Assembly (NCBI GenBank): GCA_903840435.1 | Contig: CAIMFV010000020.1 | Coordinates: 1 to 64,000 of the forward strand | DNA: 64,000 nt | DNA from: an uncultured Caulobacterales bacterium | GTDB lineage: Bacteria; Pseudomonadota; Alphaproteobacteria; Caulobacterales; Caulobacteraceae | Direction of reading: 5' to 3' | In this document: piece after piece, positions 26,787 to 40,411 of the stretch | Numbering within the stretch: the stretch's first letter is position 1 | How the letters are laid out: every line of letters begins with the position of its first letter | Notes under the pieces: generated by a model | Database searches by the model: none | What the model was told of the DNA's origin: nothing | The model's input: only the letters and a program-made list of their open reading frames with translations | Made by a program: the position numbers and the translations under genes

Positions 26787-26840
26787 ATGCAAGCGCCAGG
26801 GCCGACCGAAAGGGGGCCTGGAGCGAATGGAGGTCTTCCC

Positions 26841-27794
26841 ATGTCTGACGCTGCCAAAGCCGCGTGGCGCGCCAAGCCCCTTGTCGGGCGCAAAATCGCT
26901 GTGCTGCTCGGTGGGTTGAGCCCAGAGCGCGATGTCAGCCTGATCAGTGGGCGCGAATGTGTCGCCGCCTTGACGCGGCTTGGGGCCGAGGTGGTGGCGG
27001 TGGATGCTGGCCGCGATCTGGCGGAGCGACTCGGTGCGATAAAGCCCGACCTCGTCTATAATTCCTTGCACGGGGCCTGGGGCGAGGATGGCTGCGTCCA
27101 GGGCGTGTTGGAAACCCTGCAACTTCCTTATACCCACTCAGGCGTCTTGGCCTCAGCGCTGGCCATGGACAAGGCCAAGGCCAAGGCCGTTTTGGCGGCG
27201 GCGGGGGTGAAGGTGCCCGGCGGCGACTTGTTTGATCGCCACATTGCAGCCCGGGAGCATGTCATGGCGCCGCCCTATGTGGTGAAGCCGAACGCGCAAG
27301 GCTCGTCCGTCGGCGTGTTTTTGGTCTTCGAAGGTGCCAACCGACCGCCGCAGGAGCTGGCAAGCAAAGATTGGACGTTCGGCGAAGAGGTCATGATCGA
27401 GCCCTATATCGCTGGCAAGGAGCTCGCGGTTGCGGTTCTGGGCGACCGGGCCTTGGCCGTCACCGATATCCAGCCCCGGACGGGCTTCTATGATTATGAG
27501 GCAAAGTACGGCGAGGGCGGCTCCTTGCATGTCATCCCGGCCCCCATTCCCGATCAGGTTCGCGACGCCGCCATGCGGATGGCCGAGCGCGCCCACGCGG
27601 CATTAGGTTGCCGAGGTCTTACGAGATCGGACTTCCGTTATGACGGCGTTAAGGACGATCTGGTTCTTCTAGAGGTCAACACGCAACCTGGGTTCACGCC
27701 GACTTCGCTCGCACCGGAGCAGGCCGCCCATGTTGGAATGGAGTTTGACGAGCTGGTGATGTGGATCGTGGAGGACGCCGGATGCCCGCGATAG
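26841..27794 (+). CDS. ddl: D-alanine-D-alanine ligase
   Basis: Ddl makes the D-Ala-D-Ala end of the wall peptide. The 317-residue ATP-grasp enzyme shows [20 protein letters not shown] at the start, [29 protein letters not shown] and the metal site [17 protein letters not shown] 26841 has GGAGG at 26829-26833 with a 7-nt spacer; the in-frame ATG at 26787, directly after the murB stop, lacks one. The gene overlaps ftsQ by 13 bp. Confidence 0.96.
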   Translation: MSDAAKAAWRAKPLVGRKIAVLLGGLSPERDVSLISGRECVAALTRLGAEVVAVDAGRDLAERLGAIKPDLVYNSLHGAWGEDGCVQGVLETLQLPYTHSGVLASALAMDKAKAKAVLAAAGVKVPGGDLFDRHIAAREHVMAPPYVVKPNAQGSSVGVFLVFEGANRPPQELASKDWTFGEEVMIEPYIAGKELAVAVLGDRALAVTDIQPRTGFYDYEAKYGEGGSLHVIPAPIPDQVRDAAMRMAERAHAALGCRGLTRSDFRYDGVKDDLVLLEVNTQPGFTPTSLAPEQAAHVGMEFDELVMWIVEDAGCPR

Positions 27795-28696
27795 TTCGTG
27801 GACAGGCCGTGCAGGGGGCGAAAGCCGCCAAAGCAAAGCCGAAATCCCAAGCGTCTGCGGCCTCGCGGCGGCGGGCTGCGGCGACCTATGCCCAATCTGG
27901 GCTCTTTACGGGTATTCCCCCCCAACTGGCGGCCTATGGCGCGCTTGGCGTCCTCAGCCTGACACTGGTCGCAGCACTCGCGACCGGGGGCCGGGGCCGG
28001 GCTCTGGCCAATATGGCGACAGGCGCTGTGGTGGATGCTTTTGAGCGCACAACCGTTGGGGCCGGATTTTTTGTCCGAGAGGTAGATATTGAGGGGGCGA
28101 CCCCAACCAGCCAAGCCGACTTGCGTCGGGCCATCGGGGTTGAGATCGGCAAACCCATCTTGACCCTCGATCTGGCAAAGATTCGCAAGTCGGTTGAAAG
28201 CGTTGGGTGGGCAAAGGCCGTCAAGGTGGCGCGCTATCTTCCCGGCGAAATCAAGGTTGTGGTCACGGAGCGCGTGCGATCTGCGGTGTGGCAGCATTCT
28301 GGCCGCTTCGCGGTCATTGATAATGAAGGCCAGATCATTCCCGAGGCCGATCCGGCACAGTTCCCGAACCTGCCTTTGGTGGTCGGCGAAGGGGCGAACG
28401 GTCCGGCCTACAGTCTCATCTCATCTCTGCAAACCCGGCCAAAACTATTGGGCCTGATCGACGCCATCATCCGGGTCGACGGGCGGCGGTGGGATTTACG
28501 ACTTCACGACGGTGGCCTGATCCAATTGCCAGCCGAGAATGAAGACGCAGCCCTCATTCAATTGGATCGCTTGGATCGCGACCATGAGGTTTTGAATCTC
28601 GGATTTTCCCGCATTGATCTGAGGACGGGGGATCCAATCGTGCGGCCAAAAGGCGCGTCTGACGCAACAGTGCAATCGACAGCGAGTGTGGGATGA
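27782..28696 (+). CDS. ftsQ: Cell division protein FtsQ
   Basis: FtsQ is a bitopic scaffold of the divisome. The 304-residue protein has a basic, Ala/Lys-rich cytoplasmic tail of about 45 residues, one transmembrane helix (about 50-72), a POTRA domain ([20 protein letters not shown] onward) and a beta domain. ATG 27782 has GGAGGA at 27770-27775 inside the end of ddl with a 6-nt spacer. Its stop overlaps the ftsA start (ATGA, 28693-28696). Confidence 0.94.
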   Translation: MPAIVRGQAVQGAKAAKAKPKSQASAASRRRAAATYAQSGLFTGIPPQLAAYGALGVLSLTLVAALATGGRGRALANMATGAVVDAFERTTVGAGFFVREVDIEGATPTSQADLRRAIGVEIGKPILTLDLAKIRKSVESVGWAKAVKVARYLPGEIKVVVTERVRSAVWQHSGRFAVIDNEGQIIPEADPAQFPNLPLVVGEGANGPAYSLISSLQTRPKLLGLIDAIIRVDGRRWDLRLHDGGLIQLPAENEDAALIQLDRLDRDHEVLNLGFSRIDLRTGDPIVRPKGASDATVQSTASVG

Positions 28697-30012
28697 CGAA
28701 GGACGTGGATCGGCGCGACGCGGGGCGGAAAGGCCTTGGAGGGCGCGCGCCTCATCTGGTGGCGGCAGTTGATCTTGGCGCGTCGAAGGTCGGGTGTTTC
28801 ATCATGCGCCCGGACGGCGTTGATCGGCAGGAGCGCACGGTGCGCGTGGCCGGTGTCGCCCATGTTCGCTCGCGGGGTGTCCGGGGCGGTGCGATTGTCA
28901 ATGTCGGCGAAGCGGCGGAAGCCATGGCCCACGCTGTCGAGCAGGCTGAGCGCATGGCGGGCGCCAGTGTCTCCGGTGTGGTGCTGACCACATCCTGCGG
29001 CGGGCTGGCCAGCGGGCGGCTGCAAGCGGCAATCTCGCTTGGCGCGCGGCCGATCAGTGATCATGACCTGTCGCGCTGTATCCAAATGGCGCTTGCCCAG
29101 GCCCGGACACCGGGGCGTCGCATCATCCATCTCTTGCCAATCGCCTGGTCGGTTGACCGGCAGCGCCCGGTAAAGGACCCCCGGCGGCTGCACGGTCGTG
29201 AATTGGCGCTCGAACTGCTTGTGGTTACCATCGCCGAAACCACCTTCGCTACCTTGGGGCACTGCGCAGACCTTGCGCACCTCTCCTTAGACGGCGTTGT
29301 GGCCGCGCCATTCGCTTCGGGCCTCGCAGCGCTAGAAGACGACGAAATGGACCTCGGCGCGGTCTGTATCGACATGGGGGGAGGCGCCACCTCGGTGTCG
29401 GTGTTCAGCGAAGGATCGCTGGTTCATGTGGACAGCCTGCCGGTCGGCGGCGGCCACGTGACGGCTGATATTGCTCGCGGGCTGTCAACCACCCTTGCGG
29501 GGGCTGAACGTATCAAAACCTTGCATGGCTCGGCCATCGCCTCGGCGAATGAAGACCGGGATATGGTCGAAGCCCCGCCACGGGGTGACGATCCCGCCGC
29601 AGGGCCGGTTGTCGTGGCCCGCTCGCTGTTGAAGGGCGTTATCGCGCCACGGGTTGAGGAAACTCTAGAACTCGTCCGCGAACGCCTGCGCCTCAGCGGC
29701 GCGCCGATCCCTCCCGGTGCGTCGGTGGTCTTGACCGGTGGCGCGAGCCAGCTGTCCGGGGTTCGCGAATTGGCAGTCCGCGTCTTTGACCGTCAGGTGC
29801 GGTTGGGCAGGCCCAGGCGCGCGCCGCATTTGGCGGACTCGGCCTCCGGACCCGCATTCTGCGCCGCGATTGGCGTATTGCAACGGTCGGCCTTTGGCCC
29901 GCGTGAGGCGGTTTCTGACCGTTCGCTTGCCGCCCGTCCGCGAGACGAGGGGCAGGGAGCGGACGGCGGCGTCCTCAGCCGCGCTGTTGGATGGCTGCGC
30001 GTCAATCTTTAG
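28693..30012 (+). CDS. ftsA: Cell division protein FtsA
   Basis: FtsA is the actin-like ATPase that tethers FtsZ to the membrane. The 439-residue protein has AAVDLGASKVGCFI (phosphate 1), IDMGGGATSVSVF (phosphate 2), VVLTGGASQLSG (adenosine) and a C-terminal amphipathic helix ending SRAVGWLRVNL for membrane attachment. Compared with E. coli FtsA it is slightly long. It overlaps ftsQ by 4 bp. A 350-bp gap with its own control signals separates it from ftsZ. Confidence 0.95.
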   Translation: MTKDVDRRDAGRKGLGGRAPHLVAAVDLGASKVGCFIMRPDGVDRQERTVRVAGVAHVRSRGVRGGAIVNVGEAAEAMAHAVEQAERMAGASVSGVVLTTSCGGLASGRLQAAISLGARPISDHDLSRCIQMALAQARTPGRRIIHLLPIAWSVDRQRPVKDPRRLHGRELALELLVVTIAETTFATLGHCADLAHLSLDGVVAAPFASGLAALEDDEMDLGAVCIDMGGGATSVSVFSEGSLVHVDSLPVGGGHVTADIARGLSTTLAGAERIKTLHGSAIASANEDRDMVEAPPRGDDPAAGPVVVARSLLKGVIAPRVEETLELVRERLRLSGAPIPPGASVVLTGGASQLSGVRELAVRVFDRQVRLGRPRRAPHLADSASGPAFCAAIGVLQRSAFGPREAVSDRSLAARPRDEGQGADGGVLSRAVGWLRVNL

Positions 30013-30362
30013 AGCGCGGGCTTTAAGGCGCAGGCCAGCAAAGCGCGACCGCTTGGGTCTGCTGCGACAAATTCACCTCGATTTAAGCCGAAATGGGGGC
30101 CTCCGGAGGAAATGGGCACCTTAACGGATGCCCGAATCTTGCTAGCTTGGGCAAACTGATCGGTGGCTGCGTAAAAAGTAAACGCACGTTAAGCCGAAAA
30201 GCTCATCAAAAACATGCAGATCGGACAATTCCGCCTCGCGCGGTGCCCGACTCGGCGTATCAACGTTAACTGTGACTTAACGATAATTGCTTCCAATGAG
30301 CTTTCGGTGCCGTGCCACGTGACTCGCGCGGACGAACTTCAAGGAGGCAGTTGGTCAGGACG
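30013..30362 (+). promoter_or_regulatory. ftsA-ftsZ intergenic control region with CcrM sites
   Basis: No gene is visible in these 350 bp. Three GANTC sites for CcrM methylation occur at 30134-30138 (GAATC), 30249-30253 (GACTC) and 30321-30325 (GACTC). TTAAGCCGAAA occurs twice (about 30083 and 30189). A perfect CtrA box lies at 30266-30281. AAGGAGG at 30341-30347 is the strongest ribosome-site-like motif before ftsZ. In Caulobacter the ftsZ promoter is repressed by CtrA and responds to GANTC methylation. Confidence 0.6.
30266..30281 (+). promoter_or_regulatory. Perfect-consensus CtrA box upstream of ftsZ
   Basis: TTAA at 30266-30269, exactly 7 nt, then TTAAC at 30277-30281, a full match to the CtrA consensus. 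It lies about 80-90 bp before the ftsZ coding start and 13 bp after a GACTC. CtrA repression of ftsZ through such a site is established in Caulobacter crescentus; here it is inferred from the match. Confidence 0.7.
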
Positions 30363-31979
30363 ATGAAGCCCATGGCGATTTCCCTGTCGGCGCCCCGCGC
30401 CACCGAACTGAAACCACGCATTGTGGTGTTTGGCGTTGGCGGTGCTGGGGGCAATGCGGTCAACAACATGATCGACGCTGGATTGCAGGGCGTTGAATTC
30501 GTCGTGGCCAATACGGACGCCCAACAGCTCCAGTTTTCAAAAACCGAGAAGCGCATCCAACTCGGCGCTGAGGTCACGCAAGGGCTCGGCGCGGGCGCGC
30601 ATCCGGAAATCGGAGCCAGCGCTGCTGAGGAATCCATCCCCGAGATTCAAGAGCATCTCGATGGCGCCCACATGGTGTTCATCACCGCTGGCATGGGCGG
30701 TGGAACGGGAACGGGCGCCGCGCCTGCGATTGCCCGCGCCGCCCGCGCGCAAGGCATTTTGACAGTCGGCGTCATCACCAAGCCCTTCCACTTCGAAGGC
30801 CGCCACCGTATGCGTCTGGCTGACCAAGGCGTCGCTGAGCTGCAGCAAGTCGTCGACACCTTGATCGTCATTCCAAACCAAAACCTGTTCCGGATCGCCA
30901 ATGAGCGGACCACCTTTGCCGAGGCTTTCGGCATGGCCGATCAGGTGCTTCATTCGGGTGTCCGTTCGATTACGGACTTGATGGTCCTGCCGGGATTGAT
31001 CAATCTCGATTTTGCCGATGTCCGCACCGTAATGACGGAAATGGGCAAGGCTATGATGGGCACGGGAGAGGCGACCGGCGAAGACCGCGCGCTGATGGCG
31101 GCGCGCAATGCAATCCAAAATCCCTTGCTCGACGAAGTGTCGTTGAAAGGCGCGAAGGCCGTCCTGATCAATGTCACGGGCGGTCTCGACATGACCTTGC
31201 TCGAAGTTGACGAAGCGGCGAACGCCATTTCGTCCGAGGTTGACGCTGACGCGAATATCATTTTCGGCGCGGCCTTCGATCCCGACCTTGAGGGCAAGAT
31301 CCGCGTGTCTGTTGTTGCGACGGGTATGGACGCCGAAGCGATGCGGGGGCAGGAGCCGACCATCCATCGTGCGCAGCCCGCGCCCGCAACGGCGGCCCGC
31401 CCGGCTGCGCCTGCCCCTCGGGCGCCGGAGCCTGTGCGCCAGACCTATGCGCGCACGCCCTTGCCGCCGATCCGCACGGCTACCGCACCTGCGCCCTTGG
31501 CGGCGCCTCCGCCGACCTTCTCGCCTGCGGCAAGCTTTGAAAACGCTGCGACCAGCCAAACCGCCACGGCGGAGACGGCTGCCGAAGCCGAGGCACTAAC
31601 TGCGCCTGCGGCGATCATCTCGCAAGCGCCCCGGGCGCCAGAGGCCGATGCGCCCGTCGCGCGGAAAATTGTCGACCCCTTAGCCGCCGAAGATGGCGAT
31701 GAGCTCTATATCGAGCGGGCCTCCTTGCCCCCGGTGACGCGCTCTGTCACCAACCGCACCTATACCAAGCCCGGCGCCCCCCCCTTGCCAGACCCCAATC
31801 ATGTCGATCAGGCAAAAAAGGCGGGCTGGCTCAGCCTATTTGGCTCGCGCCCCCGCTACGCGCCACCTTCGGCCAGTAGCTCGGCGGCAACGGCTGAAAA
31901 ACTAGAGGCCGCGCCGCAAGCCGATGAGGCCCACGACGACTTGGAAATCCCCTCCTTCCTGCGTCGTCTGGCGAACTAG
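30363..31979 (+). CDS. ftsZ: Cell division GTPase FtsZ
   Basis: FtsZ polymerises into the division ring. The 538-residue product has the tubulin-like core ([40 protein letters not shown]) up to about residue 330. A Pro/Ala-rich linker of roughly 190 residues follows, then the C-terminal peptide [13 protein letters not shown] that binds FtsA and other partners. The start is not settled: ATG 30363 gives [12 protein letters not shown] and ATG 30372 gives MAISLSAPR, the form I remember for Caulobacter. AAGGAGG at 30341-30347 is 15 nt from the first. The open frame back to GTG 30312 is unlikely to be used. Confidence 0.97.
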   Translation: MKPMAISLSAPRATELKPRIVVFGVGGAGGNAVNNMIDAGLQGVEFVVANTDAQQLQFSKTEKRIQLGAEVTQGLGAGAHPEIGASAAEESIPEIQEHLDGAHMVFITAGMGGGTGTGAAPAIARAARAQGILTVGVITKPFHFEGRHRMRLADQGVAELQQVVDTLIVIPNQNLFRIANERTTFAEAFGMADQVLHSGVRSITDLMVLPGLINLDFADVRTVMTEMGKAMMGTGEATGEDRALMAARNAIQNPLLDEVSLKGAKAVLINVTGGLDMTLLEVDEAANAISSEVDADANIIFGAAFDPDLEGKIRVSVVATGMDAEAMRGQEPTIHRAQPAPATAARPAAPAPRAPEPVRQTYARTPLPPIRTATAPAPLAAPPPTFSPAASFENAATSQTATAETAAEAEALTAPAAIISQAPRAPEADAPVARKIVDPLAAEDGDELYIERASLPPVTRSVTNRTYTKPGAPPLPDPNHVDQAKKAGWLSLFGSRPRYAPPSASSSAATAEKLEAAPQADEAHDDLEIPSFLRRLAN

Positions 31980-32094
31980 GGCCGACGTTACATTTCGAAA
32001 CAGGAGTTGCGTTGCACTGCAGCATGACCTGTTTCTAAGGTAACCTTGAGCTTAAACCCCGTCGTGCGGGGGCGAAGACAAGGTCGCTTTTGAA

Positions 32095-32988
32095 ATGTAC
32101 TCACAGCTTGTGCAACACACCCTCCTGGGTTCGGCAGTCTGCTCCGGCGTTGGGGTCCATTCTGGCCGCTCAGTGAGTTTGAAGGTGCGCCCGGCCCCGA
32201 GCGATACGGGGATCGTGTTCGTTCGCACCGACGTGTCTGATCGCAATAATCGCGTGGCTGTGCACCCGGAAGCGGTTGGGCGCACCCAACTGAATACGGA
32301 AATCGTCAATAGCGACGGCGTCGGCGTCTCAACCATCGAACATTTGATGGCTGCCTTTTGTGCGCTGGGCGTCGATAATGCCATTGTTGAAATTGACGGT
32401 GCCGAGGTGCCGATCATGGACGGTTCGGGCTTGCCTTTTGTCCAGCTTCTAGATCGGGCCGGTCGTCGTCCTCAGGAAGAGGCGCGGCGGTTCATTGAGA
32501 TTGTTGAAACCGTCCAAGTCGTCGACGGCGATAAGATGGCTCAACTCTCGCCGTGCGAACGGTTTGAGGTCCGGTTCGAAATTGATTTCAAGAGCGCGGC
32601 GATCGGGCGGCAATCTGTTGATCTGGCCCTGACCGAGACCAGCTTCCGCAAGGAGCTTTCGGCGGCGCGCACCTTTGGTTTCTTGCATGAGGTCGAAGCG
32701 CTGCGGGCCATGGGCTTGGCGCGGGGCGGCGGTCTTGAGAACGCCATTGTCATCGATGGCGACCATATCCTCAATCCGGAAGGCCTGCGAATGGAGAACG
32801 AATTTGTTCGCCATAAGGCCCTCGACGCCGTCGGCGACCTCTATGTCCTCGGCGCTCCGCTGCTGGGTCGATTCGAAGGGCGCTATGCCGGGCACGCCTT
32901 GAATAACCGCTTGGTCCGGGCGCTGCTGGCCCGTCCATCGGCTTATCGGATGGTGTCTCTGAGCCAAGGCCTCGCCGAAGCGGTCTGA
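32095..32988 (+). CDS. lpxC: UDP-3-O-acyl-GlcNAc deacetylase LpxC
   Basis: LpxC performs the committed step of lipid A synthesis. The 297-residue zinc enzyme shows ligand His in STIEHLMAA, His and Asp in EFVRHKALDAVGD and the catalytic His in YAGHALNNRL. It also has the GSGVPxM-like loop here as IMDGSGLPFV. The gene follows ftsZ after 115 bp, the standard order, placing outer-membrane and division genes together. Confidence 0.96.
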   Translation: MYSQLVQHTLLGSAVCSGVGVHSGRSVSLKVRPAPSDTGIVFVRTDVSDRNNRVAVHPEAVGRTQLNTEIVNSDGVGVSTIEHLMAAFCALGVDNAIVEIDGAEVPIMDGSGLPFVQLLDRAGRRPQEEARRFIEIVETVQVVDGDKMAQLSPCERFEVRFEIDFKSAAIGRQSVDLALTETSFRKELSAARTFGFLHEVEALRAMGLARGGGLENAIVIDGDHILNPEGLRMENEFVRHKALDAVGDLYVLGAPLLGRFEGRYAGHALNNRLVRALLARPSAYRMVSLSQGLAEAV

Positions 32989-33131
32989 CACAGTTTCGCC
33001 TTCGCGGTTTTGTTTAAGTCGGGCATAAGCGCGGCTGTGGCGGCGCAGCGCGGGCTGGTGTAGAGAAGACGCCGGTCAGACGCGGTGCCGATTGCCGCGC
33101 GTCTCAGGCTGGACACGAAGGAACCGAACTT

Positions 33132-34016
33132 TTGCGCCGAAATCCGTTGTCTTTCCCCGTGGCCGCCCGTCGCGCTGCAGTCAATGCTCTGGTCGTTGTT
33201 GGATTGGTCGCTGCAAGCGGGCTCGCAGGCTGTGCTGGCCATAAAAAGCCCGCAACGACTCTCTCCTATCAAGAGCGACCCGCGGAGGTGCTTTATGCGG
33301 TCGGCGCGAAGCGTTTGGATGCTGGCGCTTGGGGCGAGGCGACGCAATATTTTGACGAGGTGGAACGTCAACACCCCTATTCGGAGTGGTCGCGCCGCTC
33401 GATCCTGATGGAAGCCTATGCCCATTATCGCGCCGATCAGTATGAGGACGCGATTGCCACGGCGGATCGGTTTATTCAGCTCTATCCCGGCAATCCCTCG
33501 ACGCCTTACGCCTATTATCTCAAGGCCCAGTGCCTGTTCGAGCAGATTGTCGATGTCGGTCGCGACCAGGGAACGACGGAGGCTGCGCTGGCGGCACTGC
33601 GCGACGTGCAAAGGCGCTTCCCCAACACCCAATATGCCGTCGACGCGAAGCTGAAGATTGAACTGGTGTATGACCAGTTAGCGGGTAAGGAGATGGCGGT
33701 TGGTCGCTACTATCTGCGTAATGGCGAGCCTCTGTCGGCCATCGGTCGCTTCAGGACCGTCATCGACCGCTACCAAACCACCTCCCACACGCCCGAGGCG
33801 CTTTATCGTTTGGTCGAAGCCGACATGACGTTGGGATTACATGAGGAGGCGGTGAAAAACGCTTCGGTGTTGGGCTTCAACTTCCCTGGCGAGCGCTGGT
33901 ACGCCGAAGCCTATAAGTTGCTGCACGCCAAGGGTCTCAAGCCGTTCCAGCCGCCGGTCTCGCGTCCCGTCAACGGAGTGGGTAGCGAATTTACCCGACT
34001 CGGGCGAGGGTCCTAG
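33132..34016 (+). CDS. bamD: Outer membrane assembly lipoprotein BamD
   Basis: BamD is the essential lipoprotein of the BAM complex that inserts beta-barrel proteins. The product (294 residues) has a lipoprotein signal with lipobox LAGC (after LVVVGLVAASG) and a run of TPR repeats (ERPAEVLYAVGAKRLDAGAW onward). The TTG at 33132 is supported by AAGGAA about 7 nt upstream and by the length of the signal peptide. It lies between lpxC and recN as in Caulobacter. Confidence 0.93.
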   Translation: MRRNPLSFPVAARRAAVNALVVVGLVAASGLAGCAGHKKPATTLSYQERPAEVLYAVGAKRLDAGAWGEATQYFDEVERQHPYSEWSRRSILMEAYAHYRADQYEDAIATADRFIQLYPGNPSTPYAYYLKAQCLFEQIVDVGRDQGTTEAALAALRDVQRRFPNTQYAVDAKLKIELVYDQLAGKEMAVGRYYLRNGEPLSAIGRFRTVIDRYQTTSHTPEALYRLVEADMTLGLHEEAVKNASVLGFNFPGERWYAEAYKLLHAKGLKPFQPPVSRPVNGVGSEFTRLGRGS

Positions 34017-34152
34017 AGCTTAATCGCCACGAGCGGTCTCCGAAGATCGGGACCTGTTTTTCGGAAAATGACGCTGGTCTATTTAACGTTTTGAGCATGC
34101 GCTGCTTTCTGCCTGCCAGACCATGCGCGAAGGGCGCGCCCGCACGAAGATC

Positions 34153-38003
<3,851 letters not shown>

Positions 38004-38069
38004 CGCAAGCCGGTTGAAAACTTGCTAGGGACGGCGGCAAGCCGTCTTGAGCGATTCGGAGCCTTTTCT

Positions 38070-38723
38070 ATGCAACTCTTCCTCGACACCACCGACACCG
38101 CCACCCTGCGCGCGCTGGCGGAAACCGGATTGGTCGACGGCGTCACCACCAACCCCACCTTGATCGCCAAGTCCGGCCGCAACATGACGGAGGTGATCGC
38201 GGAGATCTGCGAGATTATCCAAGGCCCGGTCTCAGCCGAGGTCACGGCCGTCGAGGCAGCGGCGATGATTAAGGAAGGCGAGAAGCTGGCCGCCATTGCA
38301 CCCAATGTCGTGGTCAAGGTGCCCTTGACCGTCGAGGGTCTGAAAGCCGTGCAGACCTTCTCGCAATCGGGGATTATGACCAATGTCACCCTCTGTTTCT
38401 CCGCCCTGCAAGCTCTGATGGCCGCCAAGGCGGGCGCGACCTTTGTGTCGCCCTTTGTCGGTCGCCTGGACGACCATGGGGCCGAGGGCATGGGCCTTAT
38501 TCAAGAAATCCGTACAGTCTTCGACAATTATGACTTCGATACCGAAATCCTGGTGGCATCGGTTCGCAGCCTCTCCCACCTGAAAGAGGCGGTGCTGATC
38601 GGGGCCGATTGTGCGACCTTGCCGCCTTCGGTGTTTCAGGACATGTTTAAGCATCCTTTGACGGATCGTGGGCTCGACGCCTTTCTCGCTGACTGGGCGA
38701 AGACGGGCCAATCGATCCTTTAG
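38070..38723 (+). CDS. fsa: Transaldolase-like fructose-6-phosphate aldolase (TalC/FSA family)
   Basis: The 217-residue protein is a short TIM-barrel of the TalC/FSA subfamily. It begins [20 protein letters not shown], has [11 protein letters not shown], the Schiff-base Lys in VVVKVPLT and [11 protein letters not shown]. Such proteins act as transaldolase or as fructose-6-phosphate aldolase, which sequence alone does not settle. ATG 38070 has GGAG 8 nt upstream; the frame is open to 38022. Same-strand neighbours follow closely. Confidence 0.9.
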   Translation: MQLFLDTTDTATLRALAETGLVDGVTTNPTLIAKSGRNMTEVIAEICEIIQGPVSAEVTAVEAAAMIKEGEKLAAIAPNVVVKVPLTVEGLKAVQTFSQSGIMTNVTLCFSALQALMAAKAGATFVSPFVGRLDDHGAEGMGLIQEIRTVFDNYDFDTEILVASVRSLSHLKEAVLIGADCATLPPSVFQDMFKHPLTDRGLDAFLADWAKTGQSIL

Positions 38724-38747
38724 CGCTCCCCCAACCCTCGGAACCGC

Positions 38748-39440
38748 ATGGACAAGGGACCGGAAAGCCAAAACCTGAGCACTGACCTGGATTGGTTGGA
38801 ATTTCGCGGGAAAATGCTGGCCTCGCGAGAGCGCATTGTTGCGGATGACGACCTGTTGGATCGGCTCGGCGTTAAAGCCATCGTTCCCAATGTGGTGGAA
38901 TTTTTTCCGGCAGCCCTTGCCCGGCTGGAAGCGGCCCATGCCCGCGAGCAGACAGCGCGTCAAGAAATTGAGTCGCTGGTCAAGGCAAATTTCGAAGCTC
39001 AAGCCCAAACCAATGCGCTCGTGCTCAATCTGCTGGAATCGCGCAACAACTCCGATCTGGCGCGACGCCTGGATGAGGCGGCGAAGGGGGCATTTGGCTT
39101 GCAGGCGGGCGTGCTCGCCTGTGAAACCGAGGTTGGAGAGCGTCGGACCCCATCCGGTTGGGAAGCCCTGCCCGTAGGCGGAGTTGACGCCTTGCTGGGC
39201 GAAGGTCGCGAAACCCGCCTTGGCGCCTGCTACCCAGCCCGCGATGTCTTTCCCAATACCGACCTTCCGGTGCGCAGTTGCGCGCTTATTCGCATCTCCT
39301 TGTGGACCGAGGAGCGACCGGGGCTTTTAGCCTTCGCCTCAGCGGATCCGGAAGGATTCACGCCGAGCATGGGCGTTGAGCTTATTGGTTTCTTGGCCAG
39401 GGTCAGCGAGCGGATCGCCGCCCGCTGGCCGTGTCTTTGA
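38748..39440 (+). CDS. DUF484 family protein (GAF-like)
   Basis: This 230-residue protein starts with a helical part (about 1-100, with LLDRLGVKAIVPNVVEFFPAA and a coiled-coil stretch) and continues with a GAF-like fold. DUF484 proteins commonly precede xerC in proteobacteria, as here, where xerC starts 9 bp later. Function unknown; a link to XerC-mediated recombination is only suggested by position. Confidence 0.82.
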   Translation: MDKGPESQNLSTDLDWLEFRGKMLASRERIVADDDLLDRLGVKAIVPNVVEFFPAALARLEAAHAREQTARQEIESLVKANFEAQAQTNALVLNLLESRNNSDLARRLDEAAKGAFGLQAGVLACETEVGERRTPSGWEALPVGGVDALLGEGRETRLGACYPARDVFPNTDLPVRSCALIRISLWTEERPGLLAFASADPEGFTPSMGVELIGFLARVSERIAARWPCL

Positions 39441-39449
39441 AACCAAGCC

Positions 39450-40397
39450 GTGTCCGCCTCTGAAGGTTCAGACGATCCGATCCGCACCGCCCGCCAAGCC
39501 CAAATTGCGTGGGTTGCTTTTCTTGCTCATGAACGACGCGCTTCACCCCGCACGCTGGAAAGCTATGGCGCGGTCGTCACCCAATTGATTAGCTTCCTTG
39601 AAGGCCACCTCGGCGAAACGGTGACGCTTGAGGCCTGTGCAGGGCTAAAGGCGGCGGATTTTCGCGCTTGGCTCGCCTCGCGGCGATCCGGCCCGTCTCC
39701 CTTATCGGCCCGTTCGCTCAGCCATTCCCTCTCCGCCGCGCGGGCCTTTTTTCGTTACCTGGATCGACGGCTGGGCGTGGCCAATGCTGAGATCACCTTA
39801 GTGCGCGGCCCTCGCGTACGCCCCAGTCTGCCACGGCCGGTGAGTGAAGGCGCTGCCTTTGATCTTCTGGCAGAGGCAGCGGGCGACGAGGATCGCCTGC
39901 CTTGGGAGCGGGCCCGCGACGCCGCTGTCTTGACCCTGCTCTATGGCTGCGGCCTGCGGATCTCCGAGGCGCTTTCCTTGACCGCTGCCGTGGCGCCGCT
40001 CGGCGATACCTTGTTTGTCACAGGCAAGGGCGGCAAGACCCGCCTCTGTCCGATTTTGCCTGTCGTCGCTGAGGCCGTGGAGACCTATCGCCGCCTGTGT
40101 CCCTATAGTTTGCCCCCGCAAGACCCGCTTTTTCGCGCCAAGCGGGGCGGGCCCTTGTCGCCGCGCGCCGTGCAGGGGGAAATGGCTAAGTTGCGCGGCA
40201 GGCTGGGTCTGCCGGACAGCGCGACGCCGCACGCTCTGCGCCACGCTTTCGCCACCCACCTGTTAGGGGCGGGTGCGGATCTTCGCGTCATTCAGGAATT
40301 GCTCGGTCACGCCAGCCTGTCGACCACGCAAAAATACACCGCCGTCGACGCGGACCGCTTGTTAGCCATCTATAACCAAGCCCACCCCCACGCTTAG
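39450..40397 (+). CDS. xerC: Tyrosine recombinase XerC
   Basis: With XerD, XerC resolves chromosome dimers at dif. The 315-residue protein has the SAM-like N-terminal core-binding domain (about 20-110) and the catalytic domain with Arg in GCGLRISEAL, HALRHAFATHL (His and Arg), GHASLSTTQKYTAVD with the His and the Tyr nucleophile. It starts with GTG 39450, 9 bp after the DUF484 gene, so the two are co-transcribed. No dif-like site was recognised nearby. Confidence 0.93.
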   Translation: MSASEGSDDPIRTARQAQIAWVAFLAHERRASPRTLESYGAVVTQLISFLEGHLGETVTLEACAGLKAADFRAWLASRRSGPSPLSARSLSHSLSAARAFFRYLDRRLGVANAEITLVRGPRVRPSLPRPVSEGAAFDLLAEAAGDEDRLPWERARDAAVLTLLYGCGLRISEALSLTAAVAPLGDTLFVTGKGGKTRLCPILPVVAEAVETYRRLCPYSLPPQDPLFRAKRGGPLSPRAVQGEMAKLRGRLGLPDSATPHALRHAFATHLLGAGADLRVIQELLGHASLSTTQKYTAVDADRLLAIYNQAHPHA

Positions 40398-40411
40398 CCG
40401 CTGCCGCTCGC

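Noticed and set aside
30537-31559. Open frame of 340 codons antisense to ftsZ
   Set aside because: ftsZ is certain on the other strand; the antisense translation is Arg/Gly/His-rich without motifs.
34021-34080. Hairpin-like sequence (CCGAAGATCGGG, TTTTTCGGAAAA) between bamD and recN
   Set aside because: The stems are short and imperfect, and I could not find a second copy in the window, so I do not call a repeat or terminator.
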